64,000 nucleotides of DNA from positions 62,001 through 126,000 of the forward strand of contig NZ_JACFYF010000008.1 in the NCBI RefSeq assembly GCF_014050145.1, in the 5' to 3' direction. The stretch comes from Vibrio marinisediminis. Lineage in GTDB: Bacteria > Pseudomonadota > Gammaproteobacteria > Enterobacterales > Vibrionaceae. Below, in pieces: positions 19,852-30,173 of this stretch; position 1 is the stretch's first letter, and each line of letters opens with the position of its first letter. The position numbers and the translations under genes were made by a program. The notes beneath the pieces are model-generated. The model was not told the origin of the DNA. It searched no databases and was given only the letters and a program-made list of their open reading frames with translations.

Positions 19852-20610
19852 TTAAAATTCGTTCTTCCACTCACGCAACGCTGTAAAAATTGAGACCGGA
19901 TCAATTTGAGCGGTTCGGTTGTTGACAGATTTTATGACACTCGGTTCATCTGCACGTAGAAACGGGTTTATCCATCTTTCACGGCGAATCGTGGTCGGTA
20001 GCGTAGGTTGATTTTGTGCCCGTAGACGGTTTACTTCATCACGATATTTTTGTAGCTGTTTGTTATCAGGTTCGACGGCTAGCGCAAAGGCAACATTGCT
20101 CGCAGTATATTCATGCGCGCAGTAGATTAATGTCTCTTCTGGCAGGCTCGCGAGTTTTTGCAGTGATTGATACATTTGCTCCATCGTGCCTTCAAAAACG
20201 CGACCGCAACCCGCAGAGAACAAGGTATCACCACAGAATAGTTTGCCATCACCCACATAACCAATATGACCGAGTGTGTGTCCTTCTAAACCCAGCACTA
20301 GGAACACTTCATCAAACAGATTGATTTGATCGCCAGCGCTAACGGGATGAGTTAAGGTTGGAACGGGCTCATCGGCAGGGCCGACGACATCGATTCCAGG
20401 AAATTGACGTACCAATTCAGGCACACCACCAATATGGTCATGATGGTGATGAGTAATGAGAATTGCGTCTAAAGTTAATTGATGTGCTTGGAGATAAGCC
20501 AACACCGGGGCGGCATCACCAGGATCGACAACAGCACAACGGTGATCGCTATTTTTGATCAGCCAGATGTAATTATCGTTAAATGCAGGTATGCTTTTGA
20601 TATCTAACAT
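19852..20610 (-). CDS. gloB: Hydroxyacylglutathione hydrolase (glyoxalase II)
   Basis: GloB hydrolyses S-lactoylglutathione to D-lactate and glutathione, the second step of methylglyoxal detoxification in the cytoplasm. The metallo-beta-lactamase motif [10 protein letters not shown] (about residues 51-60) binds two metals; further ligands are in [23 protein letters not shown] and CAHEYT. I start it at ATG 20610 ([12 protein letters not shown]), which gives 252 residues and has GGAG eight bases upstream; the open frame seven residues further out is not needed. It is divergent from yafS, and the two starts are only 33 bases apart. Confidence 0.96.
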   Translation of the reverse strand: MLDIKSIPAFNDNYIWLIKNSDHRCAVVDPGDAAPVLAYLQAHQLTLDAILITHHHHDHIGGVPELVRQFPGIDVVGPADEPVPTLTHPVSAGDQINLFDEVFLVLGLEGHTLGHIGYVGDGKLFCGDTLFSAGCGRVFEGTMEQMYQSLQKLASLPEETLIYCAHEYTASNVAFALAVEPDNKQLQKYRDEVNRLRAQNQPTLPTTIRRERWINPFLRADEPSVIKSVNNRTAQIDPVSIFTALREWKNEF

Positions 20611-20643
20611 GGTTGGGTCTCCATACATCAAAGTGAACTAGCT

Positions 20644-21378
20644 ATGAAGCCAGCACGCAGTGAAAAAAAGCTGATTAAGCCCCATTCTTGGGCTCAATTG
20701 AAAAACGGTCAATGGGTTAACGAGTCTATCCAAACTCGGCTTGATGAGTGGTGCCCAAGGCTTTTTGGCTACCATATGCTTAAGCTTGGTGGGCTGAGCT
20801 GCGAGTTAACCAGTTGTAACTGTAATATTCAACATCAAGTTAATCTAGATATCCACAATCCATTGCATAATGTGATTGCAGATGGTTACGATTTGCCCTT
20901 TTTAGAGAAAAGCTTCGACTCTGTCATTCTTGCTCATCAACTCGATTACTGCAATGACCCACATCGCATGTTGCGTGAAGTCGATCGAGTGATGATTGAT
21001 GATGGTTACCTGATCATCACCGGCTTTAATCCTATCAGTTTTACGGGGTTGGCAAGTTTGATGCCTTGGCGTAAGAACAATCTGCCTTGGAGTGGGCGCA
21101 TGTTTACGCCTAATCGAGTGAAAGATTGGTTGAGTATCTTGAATTATCAGGTGATTGCGTGTGATCGCTATGGACTATTTCCCATGCAACGTTATCGCAC
21201 GATGTGGACATGGTTGGAAAGTGGCGTTGGCGACTGGGCTGCGCCATTTGGTAGTTTGTATTTTATTGTGGCGCGCAAACGCACCTACCCACTTAAGCCG
21301 ATCAAGCCACACTGGAAGCTAAAACGAAAATTGACGCCAGTTGGCGTCAATTACAAAGTTTCGACTAAGTCCGATTAG
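20644..21378 (+). CDS. yafS: Putative SAM-dependent methyltransferase YafS
   Basis: This 244-residue protein is a class I methyltransferase of the family of E. coli YafS, which occupies the same place between gloB and rnhA. Residues 70-135 hold the Methyltransf_11 pattern: [19 protein letters not shown], then [20 protein letters not shown]. The usual glycine-rich SAM motif I is weak here (LGGLSCELT region), as in other YafS proteins. The substrate is unknown. Its last four bases overlap the end of the convergent rnhA gene. Confidence 0.85.
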   Translation: MKPARSEKKLIKPHSWAQLKNGQWVNESIQTRLDEWCPRLFGYHMLKLGGLSCELTSCNCNIQHQVNLDIHNPLHNVIADGYDLPFLEKSFDSVILAHQLDYCNDPHRMLREVDRVMIDDGYLIITGFNPISFTGLASLMPWRKNNLPWSGRMFTPNRVKDWLSILNYQVIACDRYGLFPMQRYRTMWTWLESGVGDWAAPFGSLYFIVARKRTYPLKPIKPHWKLKRKLTPVGVNYKVSTKSD

Positions 21379-21839
21379 CTTGGTATATAACCACTATCTT
21401 CGTCGGTAGGGTTTTCGGCAGCCGTTCGTGCTAGCTCGTCACACATTTCGTTTTCACGGTGACCCGCATGGCCTTTCACCCAGCGCCAGTCTATTTTATG
21501 ACGTTGCGATTCGCTGTCTAAGGCTTGCCATAAATCGGCATTTTTTACTGGCTTTTTATCAGACGTTTTCCAACCCCGTTTCTTCCAGTTATGAATCCAC
21601 TGTGTAATGCCTTGGCGGACGTATTGGCTATCGGTCGTTAAAATAACATCGCATGGCTCTTTTAATGTTTTTAGCGCGACGATGGTTGCCATCATCTCCA
21701 TACGATTGTTGGTGGTAAGGGTGTAGCCTTTGGCGAGCGTTTTCTCGTTTTGCTTATAACGCAGTACGATGCCATAGCCACCAGGTCCCGGATTGCCTAA
21801 ACAAGAACCATCTGTGAAAATTTCCACTTGTTTCGTCAT
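21375..21839 (-). CDS. rnhA: Ribonuclease HI
   Basis: RNase HI cuts the RNA strand of RNA-DNA hybrids, removing R-loops and primers. The 154 residues match E. coli (155). Catalytic acidic residues are visible in [14 protein letters not shown] (Asp near 10), NRMEMMA (Glu near 48) and [10 protein letters not shown] (Asp near 70), with the last Asp in ENEMCDELA. The gene is divergent from dnaQ with a 57-base gap, the same arrangement as the overlapping rnhA-dnaQ promoters of E. coli. Confidence 0.97.
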   Translation of the reverse strand: MTKQVEIFTDGSCLGNPGPGGYGIVLRYKQNEKTLAKGYTLTTNNRMEMMATIVALKTLKEPCDVILTTDSQYVRQGITQWIHNWKKRGWKTSDKKPVKNADLWQALDSESQRHKIDWRWVKGHAGHRENEMCDELARTAAENPTDEDSGYIPS

Positions 21840-21896
21840 GATTTGATACTATAAGAGCTTGCATATAATGACTCATAGTCTGACACAGAGTTTGTA

Positions 21897-22634
21897 ATGA
21901 ATACCAGCAACAATTCCAATCAGCATCGCATCGTGGTACTCGATACCGAAACCACAGGTATGAACCAAGATGGTGGTCCACACTACCTTGGACATCGCAT
22001 TGTCGAAATCGGTGCGGTAGAGATCATTGACCGCAAACTGACCGGTCGTCATTTTCACGTCTATATAAAACCTGATCGTGAAATTCAATCAGAAGCGGTA
22101 GAAGTTCACGGTATTACAGACGAGTTCTTGCGTGATAAACCTATGTACGGTGATGTACACCAAGAGTTTTTGGAGTTTATCAAAGGTGCAGAGCTTGTTG
22201 CTCATAACGCGCCCTTCGATGTGGGCTTTATGGATTATGAGTTTGAGAAGCTCAATCCAGCGATAGGCACCACAACTCAGTACTGCAAAGTGACCGATAC
22301 GTTGGCGATGGCGAAGAAAATCTTCCCAGGCAAGCGTAATAACCTCGACATATTGTGTGACCGTTACGGTATTGATAACTCGCATCGAACGCTGCACGGC
22401 GCATTGCTCGATGCGGAGATTCTGGCTGACGTTTATCTGTTAATGACAGGTGGGCAAACCAACCTGCAATTCAATGCCGGCAGTGAGGAAGGGGTGGGAG
22501 GTGAGTCGATAAAACGAGCCTCTGCAGAGCGAAAAGCGCTAAAGGTTTTGCGTGCAACTGCCGATGAAATAGAAGCACATAACAATCGTTTAGATATCGT
22601 AGATAAAAGCGCAAGCTGCCTTTGGCGTCAATAG
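21897..22634 (+). CDS. dnaQ: DNA polymerase III subunit epsilon (proofreading exonuclease)
   Basis: DnaQ is the 3'-5' proofreading subunit of the replicative polymerase core. The 245 residues match E. coli (243). The exonuclease motifs are complete: ExoI VVLDTETTGMN (about 14-24), ExoII HNAPFDVGFM and ExoIII with HGALLDAEILADVY. A clamp-binding motif QTNLQF follows (about 188-193), and the C-terminal tail (RLDIVDKSASCLW) binds the alpha subunit. It is followed nine bases later by a gene for a membrane-anchored protein of unknown function. Confidence 0.97.
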   Translation: MNTSNNSNQHRIVVLDTETTGMNQDGGPHYLGHRIVEIGAVEIIDRKLTGRHFHVYIKPDREIQSEAVEVHGITDEFLRDKPMYGDVHQEFLEFIKGAELVAHNAPFDVGFMDYEFEKLNPAIGTTTQYCKVTDTLAMAKKIFPGKRNNLDILCDRYGIDNSHRTLHGALLDAEILADVYLLMTGGQTNLQFNAGSEEGVGGESIKRASAERKALKVLRATADEIEAHNNRLDIVDKSASCLWRQ

Positions 22635-22642
22635 GAGAACAG

Positions 22643-23896
22643 ATGTTGAGGATAGGATTTGCCCTGCTGGGGCTTTTAGTCAGTTCACTGGGTTACGCGG
22701 CTCAGAGTTCCTCAATGTCGTTACTCGATAATCGTTTTCGAGTTGACCCGAGTATTAAACAGATCACTTTTGTGATTTACCGAGCGCAAAACTCGCAGCC
22801 AGTGGTGTTGGTGCGTCCTGACGGCAGGAAGTATTACTCTCATCGAAGCCCTGAAAATGTGCGTTGGTATCAAGAGTCTTCGATGGATATCATTTCAATA
22901 GACAATCCTATGCCGGGTCCTTGGCAAGCGATTGGCAAAGTGACGCCGAAGAACAAAATTAAGCTAATCTCCCACTTAAAGTTGTCTGCTGATGCATTAC
23001 CAGAGCGACTGTTTCAAGATGAAGAGATCAAATTTACAGCTCGGCTAACCTCAGACGGTCAGCCGTTAGTACTCAGGGATTTTCTTGACCGAGTAAAACT
23101 GAAAGTCACTTTTACCAAATTCATCGAAAACGAAGCGAGCTTGATCAAAGAAGCGCGTCCAGTGCCGGTTGAGATTGGTGAATTTGCTGATGACGGTCAA
23201 GGCTTGGATGAACGTGCGGGTGATGGCGTATTTACAGTGAAACTGCCGATCTCGCCACAGCCGGGTAAGTATCGCGTACGGATCACATCAGGTAATGGTG
23301 TTTTCCTCAGAGCACAAGAACAAGAAGTATTAGTCTATCCTAACCCGATTGAATTGGCCTTTATTCAATCTCGCCAAGAAGATCAGGCACATCAAATTAT
23401 CTTCTCAGGCGAGCAGGGAATGATTCAGCCGGGGAGTTTAGCAGCCCATATAGAACATACCGATGCACAGCGAGAAATGATTGCGGTAGAGGGCGCAGCT
23501 GCAACAAAAGAAGCGATGAAAGTCGCTCTTAGCGTTCCATACTCGGGTGTTATTGGTGAATATTCATGGAGTGGCGAGTTGTTTGCCACTGAGTTGGGCT
23601 CGGGGCGCGAATTGATGTTCCCTCTGACTCAATATACTTATAGTGTGGTGAAAGATATCGATTTAGCCGAGACTCGACGTTTGCAAGAGCAAGAGCGAGA
23701 GAAACAGCTCAAGTTATTGGAAGAGCGCCGTATTCTCGAAGCTAGGGAAGCCCAGCGCACTAAGAGTATCGTTCTTATTGCGATTAGCAATGTGGTGATT
23801 ATTGTTGTGGGTTTAGTTGCGTGGTTTGTGATGCGTAAGCTAAAAGCTAAGCGTGCTGCCATTCCTGAAATGCAGCTAGAAATGCCAAAGAAATAA
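22643..23896 (+). CDS. Periplasmic, C-terminally membrane-anchored protein of unknown function (TIGR03503-like)
   Basis: Starting at ATG 22643, with AGGAGA at 22633-22638, this 417-residue protein has a signal peptide (about 1-22), a large predicted beta-rich periplasmic part, a charged coiled stretch rich in Arg, Glu and Gln (about 335-372) and one C-terminal membrane helix (SIVLIAISNVVIIVVGLVAW) followed by a short basic tail. The middle part (ERAGDGVFTVKLPISPQPGKYRV) resembles immunoglobulin-like domains of the choice-of-anchor type. It fits the family TIGR03503 of Vibrio, Shewanella and relatives, which has no known function. It is co-directional with dnaQ and probably co-transcribed. Confidence 0.75.
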   Translation: MLRIGFALLGLLVSSLGYAAQSSSMSLLDNRFRVDPSIKQITFVIYRAQNSQPVVLVRPDGRKYYSHRSPENVRWYQESSMDIISIDNPMPGPWQAIGKVTPKNKIKLISHLKLSADALPERLFQDEEIKFTARLTSDGQPLVLRDFLDRVKLKVTFTKFIENEASLIKEARPVPVEIGEFADDGQGLDERAGDGVFTVKLPISPQPGKYRVRITSGNGVFLRAQEQEVLVYPNPIELAFIQSRQEDQAHQIIFSGEQGMIQPGSLAAHIEHTDAQREMIAVEGAAATKEAMKVALSVPYSGVIGEYSWSGELFATELGSGRELMFPLTQYTYSVVKDIDLAETRRLQEQEREKQLKLLEERRILEAREAQRTKSIVLIAISNVVIIVVGLVAWFVMRKLKAKRAAIPEMQLEMPKK

Positions 23897-23944
23897 GTTA
23901 TTGATGTGTTCGATAGCGAGCAAATAAAAGCGAATCAAAAAAGA

Positions 23945-23966
23945 GGGCTGCAGTTGCAGCCCTTGT
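23945..23966. terminator. Shared hairpin between the TIGR03503-like gene and fadE
   Basis: GGGCTGCA (23945-23952) and TGCAGCCC (23955-23962) form a perfect inverted repeat between convergent genes; AAAAAAGAG precedes it, giving a T run on the reverse strand. It can end both transcripts, more convincingly that of fadE. Confidence 0.65.
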
Positions 23967-23997
23967 TCTATCTATCCGAAGTGGATGCAGCCCAAGC

Positions 23998-26445
23998 CTA
24001 AGCGACTTCTTCCATTGTCATTGGTTGCAACGGTTTTGCTGCCAATTCTTGTGGTTCAAAATCGTCAACATTAATCACATACAAACGTTGCTTCTCAGCT
24101 TCAATAAGTAGCTTGGCTTCCTGTTGGTTGAGCACGCCTAGCTCTAGTCCTTGCTCGGCGATCTTATCTAACATTAAAAATGGCTTACGTTTGCCCTGCG
24201 CTTGGCAGACTTTGTCAAACAGTGGTTCAGCTTCCAAGATCAGATGCAGTGCTTGTTCGATTCGACCTGCTGGGTTGAACTCGCTGGCGGTAAGGTACTG
24301 GTTGCGACCTAAGCGAGAGCGTGTATCACTAGGCGTTTGCAACAGTTGCGCGACTTGGCTGTCTAACTTGTCATTTGGCGCCTTGCGTGTGCGACCAAGT
24401 GGCATAACGATAAACTTCACTAGTTTTGCTATCACTCGGTTAGGGAAGTTCTCCAATAAACCTTCAATCGCTTGTTCAGTTTGATATAGGCTATCTTGCA
24501 TGCCCCAATGAACCAATGGTAAATCTTGTTTATTTCGCCCTTCAATATCATAGCGTTTCAGCGTAGCAGAGCTTAAGTAAAGCTGACTCAATACATCACC
24601 TAAACGAGCGGATAAACGCTCTTTACGCTTGAGTGAACCACCTAGTACTGCCATTGAAATATCGGACAACAACGCAATGTTGGCACTATAACGGTTAAGC
24701 TGCTGATAGTAGCGTTGAGTTTCATCTTTTTCTGGAGAGGTAGAGAATCGGCCATCGGTTAAACCTAGCCAGAAACAGCGCACTAGATTACTGATGGTAA
24801 AGCTAACATGACCTGCTAATGCCGCATCGAACTTCTCTAATGCATCACTGTTTTCTGAATAGGCGGCATCCATTTCAGTCAACACATAAGGATGGCAACG
24901 AATCGCGCCTTGACCATAGATGATCATTGAACGGGTGAGTATATTCGCCCCTTCAACAGTGACAGCAATCGGCGCACCTTGATAGCCACGCGCAAGGAAG
25001 TTAGAGGGACCGATACAAATCCCTTTACCACCTACGATATCCATCGCATCGATAATGCTATTTTGCCCTCGGTGAGTACAGTGGTACTTCACAATGGCGG
25101 AAATCACCGAAGGTTTCTCACCTAAATCGATACCTGCGACAGTGAGTTCACTAGCCGCATCCATTACATAGGCATTACCCGCTAAACGCGCCAGTGGCTC
25201 TTCGACACCTTCCATTCGACCAATTGGCTGTTTAAACTGACGGCGAATTCGAGCGTATGCCCCAGTTGCTAGCGCTGCGGTTTTAATGCCGCCTGTTGCG
25301 TTTGAAGGCAGAGTTATACCACGACCAACCGAGAGACATTCCACTAGCATGCGCCAGCCTTGACCTGCCATCTTCTGTCCACCAATGATGTACTCAATGG
25401 GTACAAACAGTTCACTAGCTGTTGTTGGACCATTTTGGAATGGAACGTTGAGCGGGAAGTGGCGATTGCCAATTTCGACCCCTTTTAGATGGGTGGGAAT
25501 CAGCGCACAAGTTATGCCGAGATCTTCCGTATCACCAAGCAGGGCATCGGGATCTCGCAGTTTAAATGCCAGTCCTAAAACTGTCGCAACAGGTGCTAAA
25601 GTAATATAGCGTTTGTTCCAAGTCAGACGCATACCCAGAACTTTTTCACCTTGCCATTCGCCGTAACAAACCACGCCATAATCGGGAATCGCCCCCGCAT
25701 CGGATCCAGCTTCTGGGCTGGTTAAAGCAAAACATGGGATCTCTTTACCTTGTGCAAGACGCGGTAAGTAATGATCTTTTTGCTCTTTGGTGCCGTAGTG
25801 TTGCAGTAGTTCGCCAGGACCCAATGAGTTTGGTACACCCACTGTCGAAGAAAGGACGCCAGAAACACCGGTAAGCTTTTGCAGTACCAATGATTGTGCA
25901 TAGGCTGAAAACTCGAGACCGCCATATTCTTTTTTAATAATCATGGCGAAGAACTTGTGTTCTTTAAGGAACTGCCACACTTGTGGAGGGAGATCAGCAA
26001 GTTCATGGGTGACTTGGTAATCGTTTACCATGGCACACACTTCTTCTACGGGACCATCTAAGAATGCTTTTTCTTCTGCACTAAGCTTCGGTGCTTTTAT
26101 TTGCTGCAGCTTGTTCCAATCAGGTTTACCTTTGAATAGTTCGGCTTCCCACCAAACCGTGCCCGCATCGAGTGCTTCTTTTTCGGTTTGAGACATCGCT
26201 GGCAGTACCTTGCGGAACAATGTTAATGCTTTGCGGCTGATAAGAGATTGTCTGATCGCCGGGATTGCGAGTACCGCCACTGCTGCGAGGTAAAGAACCC
26301 AACTTATGGAACCTAACCCACCCAAAGCGGTAAGAGCTGCCATGGTAATGGTTAATGCCGTGATTGCGAGCACAAGTGAGGTTCGATGATAGAGGCATAT
26401 ACCCAGTACAGCGGTAAAGCCAAGTATAGAGAGCAAGATATCCAT
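23998..26445 (-). CDS. fadE: Acyl-CoA dehydrogenase FadE
   Basis: FadE is the flavoprotein that introduces the trans-2 double bond into acyl-CoA, the first step of beta-oxidation. The 815 residues match E. coli FadE (814), far longer than ordinary acyl-CoA dehydrogenases. An N-terminal part with two or three hydrophobic segments (1-65) is followed by the dehydrogenase domains ([49 protein letters not shown]) and a FadE-specific C-terminal domain (about 515-810). A FadR-type operator at 26497-26513 lies upstream. As in E. coli, it is divergent from gmhA. Confidence 0.95.
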   Translation of the reverse strand: MDILLSILGFTAVLGICLYHRTSLVLAITALTITMAALTALGGLGSISWVLYLAAVAVLAIPAIRQSLISRKALTLFRKVLPAMSQTEKEALDAGTVWWEAELFKGKPDWNKLQQIKAPKLSAEEKAFLDGPVEEVCAMVNDYQVTHELADLPPQVWQFLKEHKFFAMIIKKEYGGLEFSAYAQSLVLQKLTGVSGVLSSTVGVPNSLGPGELLQHYGTKEQKDHYLPRLAQGKEIPCFALTSPEAGSDAGAIPDYGVVCYGEWQGEKVLGMRLTWNKRYITLAPVATVLGLAFKLRDPDALLGDTEDLGITCALIPTHLKGVEIGNRHFPLNVPFQNGPTTASELFVPIEYIIGGQKMAGQGWRMLVECLSVGRGITLPSNATGGIKTAALATGAYARIRRQFKQPIGRMEGVEEPLARLAGNAYVMDAASELTVAGIDLGEKPSVISAIVKYHCTHRGQNSIIDAMDIVGGKGICIGPSNFLARGYQGAPIAVTVEGANILTRSMIIYGQGAIRCHPYVLTEMDAAYSENSDALEKFDAALAGHVSFTISNLVRCFWLGLTDGRFSTSPEKDETQRYYQQLNRYSANIALLSDISMAVLGGSLKRKERLSARLGDVLSQLYLSSATLKRYDIEGRNKQDLPLVHWGMQDSLYQTEQAIEGLLENFPNRVIAKLVKFIVMPLGRTRKAPNDKLDSQVAQLLQTPSDTRSRLGRNQYLTASEFNPAGRIEQALHLILEAEPLFDKVCQAQGKRKPFLMLDKIAEQGLELGVLNQQEAKLLIEAEKQRLYVINVDDFEPQELAAKPLQPMTMEEVA

Positions 26446-26741
26446 ATATAGGTTTCCTTTTCAGACTCATTATTTATTTATACGTCTGCTTTAATTTAGT
26501 GGTCTAACCAGTTAAATTGTAATCGACTTATTAATAAAATGTAAAACTCATAGTTGTCTAAAAAGTGATCTAAGTAGAGTAAAGATTCTATATTTGTGCG
26601 GTGATGACGAAATTGTGTACGGGAAAGCTCAAGAATCATCGAAATGTTGGCAGCTAACTATCGACAGTACAGATGGTTCGAGTAAACTCAGAACTGTTAG
26701 GGGTAGAAAGTCCCCATTAATACTGATTTAAGAGAAGGCTT
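26446..26741. other. Divergent intergenic region, fadE-gmhA
   Basis: This 296-base gap holds the FadR site near its fadE side and an AT-rich middle (26515-26640). Near gmhA is a GGGG-TAGAAAGT-CCCC inverted repeat (26700-26715) in the gmhA leader, with no T run. No coding sequence or RNA gene is evident. Confidence 0.5.
26497..26513 (-). promoter_or_regulatory. Probable FadR operator upstream of fadE
   Basis: TAGTGGTCTAACCAGTT fits the FadR consensus AACTGGTCNGACCAGTT at 13 of 16 defined positions. It lies 52 bases upstream of the fadE start, in the gap shared with gmhA. FadR represses fad genes until long-chain acyl-CoA is present, so repression of fadE is the expected role. Confidence 0.7.
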
Positions 26742-27320
26742 ATGTACCAGGATTTGATTAAAAGTGAGCTAACTGAAGCTGCTGACGTACTGAACAAGTT
26801 CCTTAGTGATGATCACAACATTGCACAAATTGAAGCAGCGGCGAAATTGATTGCTGATTCATTTAAGCAAGGCGGTAAAGTCTTGTCTTGTGGCAATGGT
26901 GGCTCTCACTGTGACGCGATGCACTTTGCTGAAGAACTTACTGGTCGTTACCGCGAAAACCGTCCTGGTTACCCAGGTATCGCTATTTCAGACCCTAGCC
27001 ACCTATCGTGCGTGAGCAACGATTTTGGTTATGATTTTGTGTTTTCTCGTTACCTTGAAGCGGTTGGTTCAAAAGGTGATGTGCTGTTCGGTCTATCGAC
27101 ATCGGGTAACTCTGGTAACATCCTTAATGCGATTGAAGCTGCAAAAGCGAAAGGCATGAAGACGATTGCGCTAACCGGTAAAGATGGCGGTAAAATGGCA
27201 GGGTGTGCGGATATCGAAATTCGAGTTCCTCACTTTGGCTACGCCGATCGAATTCAAGAAATTCATATCAAGATCATCCATATTGTCATTCAGCTAATTG
27301 AAAAGGAAATGGAGAAGTAA
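26742..27320 (+). CDS. gmhA: Sedoheptulose 7-phosphate isomerase GmhA
   Basis: GmhA (LpcA) converts sedoheptulose 7-phosphate to D-glycero-D-manno-heptose 7-phosphate, the first step of ADP-heptose synthesis for the lipopolysaccharide inner core. The 192 residues match E. coli. It is a single SIS-domain protein with the sugar-phosphate motif [14 protein letters not shown] (about 52-65), [24 protein letters not shown] and the C-terminal [13 protein letters not shown]. GmhB, the phosphatase two steps later in the pathway, is encoded at 35.7 kb. Confidence 0.97.
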   Translation: MYQDLIKSELTEAADVLNKFLSDDHNIAQIEAAAKLIADSFKQGGKVLSCGNGGSHCDAMHFAEELTGRYRENRPGYPGIAISDPSHLSCVSNDFGYDFVFSRYLEAVGSKGDVLFGLSTSGNSGNILNAIEAAKAKGMKTIALTGKDGGKMAGCADIEIRVPHFGYADRIQEIHIKIIHIVIQLIEKEMEK

Positions 27321-27346
27321 TCTCCGTTTCAAACCACACGGTTTAG

Positions 27347-27404
27347 GTCAGCATCATTCACTGGGACTGTTAATGTTGTTTAACAGTGGCTGATGTTGGC
27401 TGAC
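27347..27404. repeat. Imperfect palindrome between gmhA and yafJ
   Basis: The perfect inner stem ACTGTTAA (27366-27373) / TTAACAGT (27380-27387) with the loop TGTTGT is enclosed by GTCAGC (27347-27352) / GCTGAC (27399-27404). There is no T run, so it is not a classic terminator. It may be an mRNA processing or stability structure. Confidence 0.6.
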
Positions 27405-27425
27405 TTAGAGGGAGAATAGTAAGCC

Positions 27426-28271
27426 ATGTGTGAATTGCTTGGTATGAGTGCCAATGTACCAACCGACATCTGTTTTAGCTTTACTGGCTTAATGCAGCGT
27501 GGGGGCAATACCGGTCCACACCGTGATGGGTGGGGGATCACCTTTTACGAAGGCAAAGGCTTTCGGACTTTCAAAGACCCTAATCCTAGTTGCGATTCAA
27601 AAATTGCAGAGCTGGTACAAAATTATCCGATAAAAAGTCTCGCAGTGGTTAGCCATATTCGCCAAGCTAACCGTGGTGCGGTGAATTTGGAGAATACTCA
27701 TCCGTTTACACGCGAGTTATGGGGGCGTTATTGGACCTTCGCTCACAATGGTCAACTGAGTGACTATCAAGATCTGCAAACTGGGCGTATTCGCTCTGTT
27801 GGACAAACAGACAGTGAACTCTCTTTTTGCTGGCTACTGAAGCAATTAGAGGAACGTTATCCAGAGCCGCCACAAGATATGGTTGGCGTATTCCGCTTTA
27901 TTGCCCAGTGTTGTGATCGATTACGTGAGAAAGGGGTATTTAATATGCTGCTTTCTGACGGTGAATACGTGATGACATACTGCAGCAATCATCTTTATTG
28001 GATCACTCGTCGAGCGCCATTTGGACAAGCGACATTGATTGATGAAGATGTCACGATCAACTTTCATGAAGAGACAACACCAAACGATGTTGTTTCAGTG
28101 ATTGCGACGCAACCGCTAACAGACAATGAAAACTGGCACCGAATGAAGCCAGGTGAGTTTGGTATTTTCCATTTTGGTGAGTTGGTTGACGGCAATGAAG
28201 ATGAGCTGGTGGATGTGCCATTTGCGCCAAAGAAAGTAGCAAGTCAAGCACCAACAGAACCGCTCAATTAA
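27426..28271 (+). CDS. yafJ: Class II glutamine amidotransferase-like protein YafJ
   Basis: This 281-residue protein has an N-terminal nucleophile glutamine amidotransferase fold. The nucleophile would be Cys2 after removal of Met1 (MCELLGM). RDGWGITFYEG, SHIRQANRG and FAHNGQL correspond to the glutamine-binding elements of class II amidotransferases. No synthase domain is attached, and the acceptor is unknown. E. coli yafJ likewise follows gmhA (lpcA). A bidirectional terminator separates it from the convergent proS. Confidence 0.88.
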   Translation: MCELLGMSANVPTDICFSFTGLMQRGGNTGPHRDGWGITFYEGKGFRTFKDPNPSCDSKIAELVQNYPIKSLAVVSHIRQANRGAVNLENTHPFTRELWGRYWTFAHNGQLSDYQDLQTGRIRSVGQTDSELSFCWLLKQLEERYPEPPQDMVGVFRFIAQCCDRLREKGVFNMLLSDGEYVMTYCSNHLYWITRRAPFGQATLIDEDVTINFHEETTPNDVVSVIATQPLTDNENWHRMKPGEFGIFHFGELVDGNEDELVDVPFAPKKVASQAPTEPLN

Positions 28272-28290
28272 ACCTTCTATGATGTATAAA

Positions 28291-28320
28291 AAAAAGGCTG
28301 ACGATATCGTCAGCCTTTTT
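28291..28320. terminator. Bidirectional terminator between yafJ and proS
   Basis: A perfect 30-base palindrome: A5, then GGCTGACGAT facing ATCGTCAGCC, then T5. The T run on both strands makes it suitable for both convergent genes. Confidence 0.92.
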
Positions 28321-28345
28321 CATGTTTCTAACAACAATAAAGCAA

Positions 28346-30061
28346 TTAAGCGAGTTGAGCTTTAACGTGCTCTACGATATCAGCCATTGCAACTGCTGTT
28401 TTCTCACCGCTACGGCGGTGCTTGTATTCGAAGTTACCTTCGTCCATGCTGCGATCGCCAATTACGATAGTGTGAGGAATACCGATCAGTTCGATATCAG
28501 AGAACATCACGCCTGGGCGCTCTTTACGGTCATCAAACAGTACTTCGATACCCATCGCTGTTAGCTCAGCGTATAGCTTCTCAGCTGCTTGTTGAACACG
28601 CTCAGACTTGTGCATGTTCATCGGAACGATAGCCACTTGGAACGGTGCTAGTGCGTCTGGCCAAATGATGCCGTATTTATCGTTGTTTTGTTCGATAGCT
28701 GAAGCGACAACACGTGATACGCCGATACCGTAACAACCCATCTCTAAGATTGAGTTTTTACCGTTTGCATCTAGCACGCCACAGTTCATCTTCTCTGAGT
28801 AGGCTGTGCCTAACTGGAAGATGTGACCCACTTCGATACCACGCTTAAGCATTAGCGTACCTTGACCACATGGGCTTAGGTCACCTTCAACTACGTTACG
28901 TAAATCTTCAACTTGACCAAGTTCAACGTCTCGACCCCAGTTAATGCCGAAGTAGTGTTTACCATCGACGTTGGCACCGGCACCGAAGTCGCTCATTGCT
29001 GCAACAGAGCGGTCAACAATAAACGGTAATTCAAGACCAACAGGACCTAGAGATCCCGCACCTGCACCGATTAGATCGCGCATTTCGTCTTCAGTCGCCA
29101 TTTCTAGTGGAGACGCAACTTGTGGCAAGTTTTCAGCTTTTACTTCGTTTAGCTCGTGATCACCACGGATGATAAGCGCAACAATTGGTGCGTCAATTTC
29201 ATCTGAAGCTTTAACAAAGAGAGTCTTAATGGTTTTCTCAATTGGAAGACCGTGTTGTTCAACCAATTCCGCAATAGTTTTTGCGTTTGGTGTATCAACA
29301 AGAGTCATCTCTTGAGTTGGCGCTGCACGCTCACCAGCAGGTGCTACCGCTTCTGCTTTTTCAATGTTAGCCGCGTAGTCCGACTCAGTCGAGAAAGCGA
29401 TTAGGTCTTCACCGCTTTCAGCCAGTACGTGGAACTCTTGAGAGCCACTACCGCCGATTGCACCTGAATCTGCAAGTACAGGACGGTACTCCAGACCCAT
29501 GCGATCGAATGCTTTACAGTAAGCATCGTGCATTGCTTGGTAAGATTTCTCTAGACCAGCTTTATCGATGTCAAAGCTGTATGCATCCATCATGCAGAAT
29601 TCACGTGCGCGCATAACACCAAAGCGTGGGCGGCGTTCGTCACGGAATTTAGTCTGGATTTGGTATAGGTTTAGTGGAAGCTGTTTGTAAGAGCTTACTT
29701 CGTTACGAACCAATGCAGTGATGACTTCTTCTGCTGTTGGGCTTAGTACAAACGGACGAACATGGCGGTCAGTAAAGCGAAGTAGTTCAGGACCCATCTT
29801 TTCGCTGCGGCCTGTCTCTTCCCAAAGTTCAAACGGCTGAACAACGGGCATCAAAGTTTCGATTGCACCTGCATTGTCGATCTCTTGACGAACGATGTTT
29901 TCGACTTTACGCAATACACGTAGACCAGTAGGCAGCCAGGTGTAAAGACCTGAAGCCAGCTTACGGATCATACCTGCACGTAGCATGAGCTGGTGGCTCA
30001 CTACTTCTGCGTCGTTTGGAGTCTCCTTCAGAGTAGAAAGAAGATAATTACTGGTACGCAT
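28346..30061 (-). CDS. proS: Prolyl-tRNA synthetase
   Basis: ProS charges tRNA(Pro). Starting at ATG 30061 ([15 protein letters not shown]) the product has 571 residues (E. coli 572); the frame is open 26 codons further upstream, but those residues have no counterpart. Class II motifs are visible: motif 1 in the [17 protein letters not shown] area, motif 2 around [17 protein letters not shown], motif 3 in [18 protein letters not shown] YbaK-like editing domain (about 225-400), which clears Ala-tRNA(Pro), is inserted between motifs 2 and 3, as in the bacterial type. trmO lies upstream on the same strand, 112 bases away. Confidence 0.97.
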   Translation of the reverse strand: MRTSNYLLSTLKETPNDAEVVSHQLMLRAGMIRKLASGLYTWLPTGLRVLRKVENIVRQEIDNAGAIETLMPVVQPFELWEETGRSEKMGPELLRFTDRHVRPFVLSPTAEEVITALVRNEVSSYKQLPLNLYQIQTKFRDERRPRFGVMRAREFCMMDAYSFDIDKAGLEKSYQAMHDAYCKAFDRMGLEYRPVLADSGAIGGSGSQEFHVLAESGEDLIAFSTESDYAANIEKAEAVAPAGERAAPTQEMTLVDTPNAKTIAELVEQHGLPIEKTIKTLFVKASDEIDAPIVALIIRGDHELNEVKAENLPQVASPLEMATEDEMRDLIGAGAGSLGPVGLELPFIVDRSVAAMSDFGAGANVDGKHYFGINWGRDVELGQVEDLRNVVEGDLSPCGQGTLMLKRGIEVGHIFQLGTAYSEKMNCGVLDANGKNSILEMGCYGIGVSRVVASAIEQNNDKYGIIWPDALAPFQVAIVPMNMHKSERVQQAAEKLYAELTAMGIEVLFDDRKERPGVMFSDIELIGIPHTIVIGDRSMDEGNFEYKHRRSGEKTAVAMADIVEHVKAQLA

Positions 30062-30173
30062 TAAATTTATCCGTTTATCAAAGTTAAATACTCCAACCGA
30101 AATGGTTAGGAGCTTAGTGATCCCATAATGGGAATTCAATTTAGCCGCTTATAATATCAGCCAATCGGCTTTG

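Noticed and set aside
26700-26715. GGGG/CCCC inverted repeat before gmhA as a terminator
   Set aside because: Four-base arms with an eight-base loop and no T run; noted only as a leader feature.
30062-30139. N-terminal extension of proS by 26 codons
   Set aside because: Family members start at MRTSNYLL; the extension has no counterpart.
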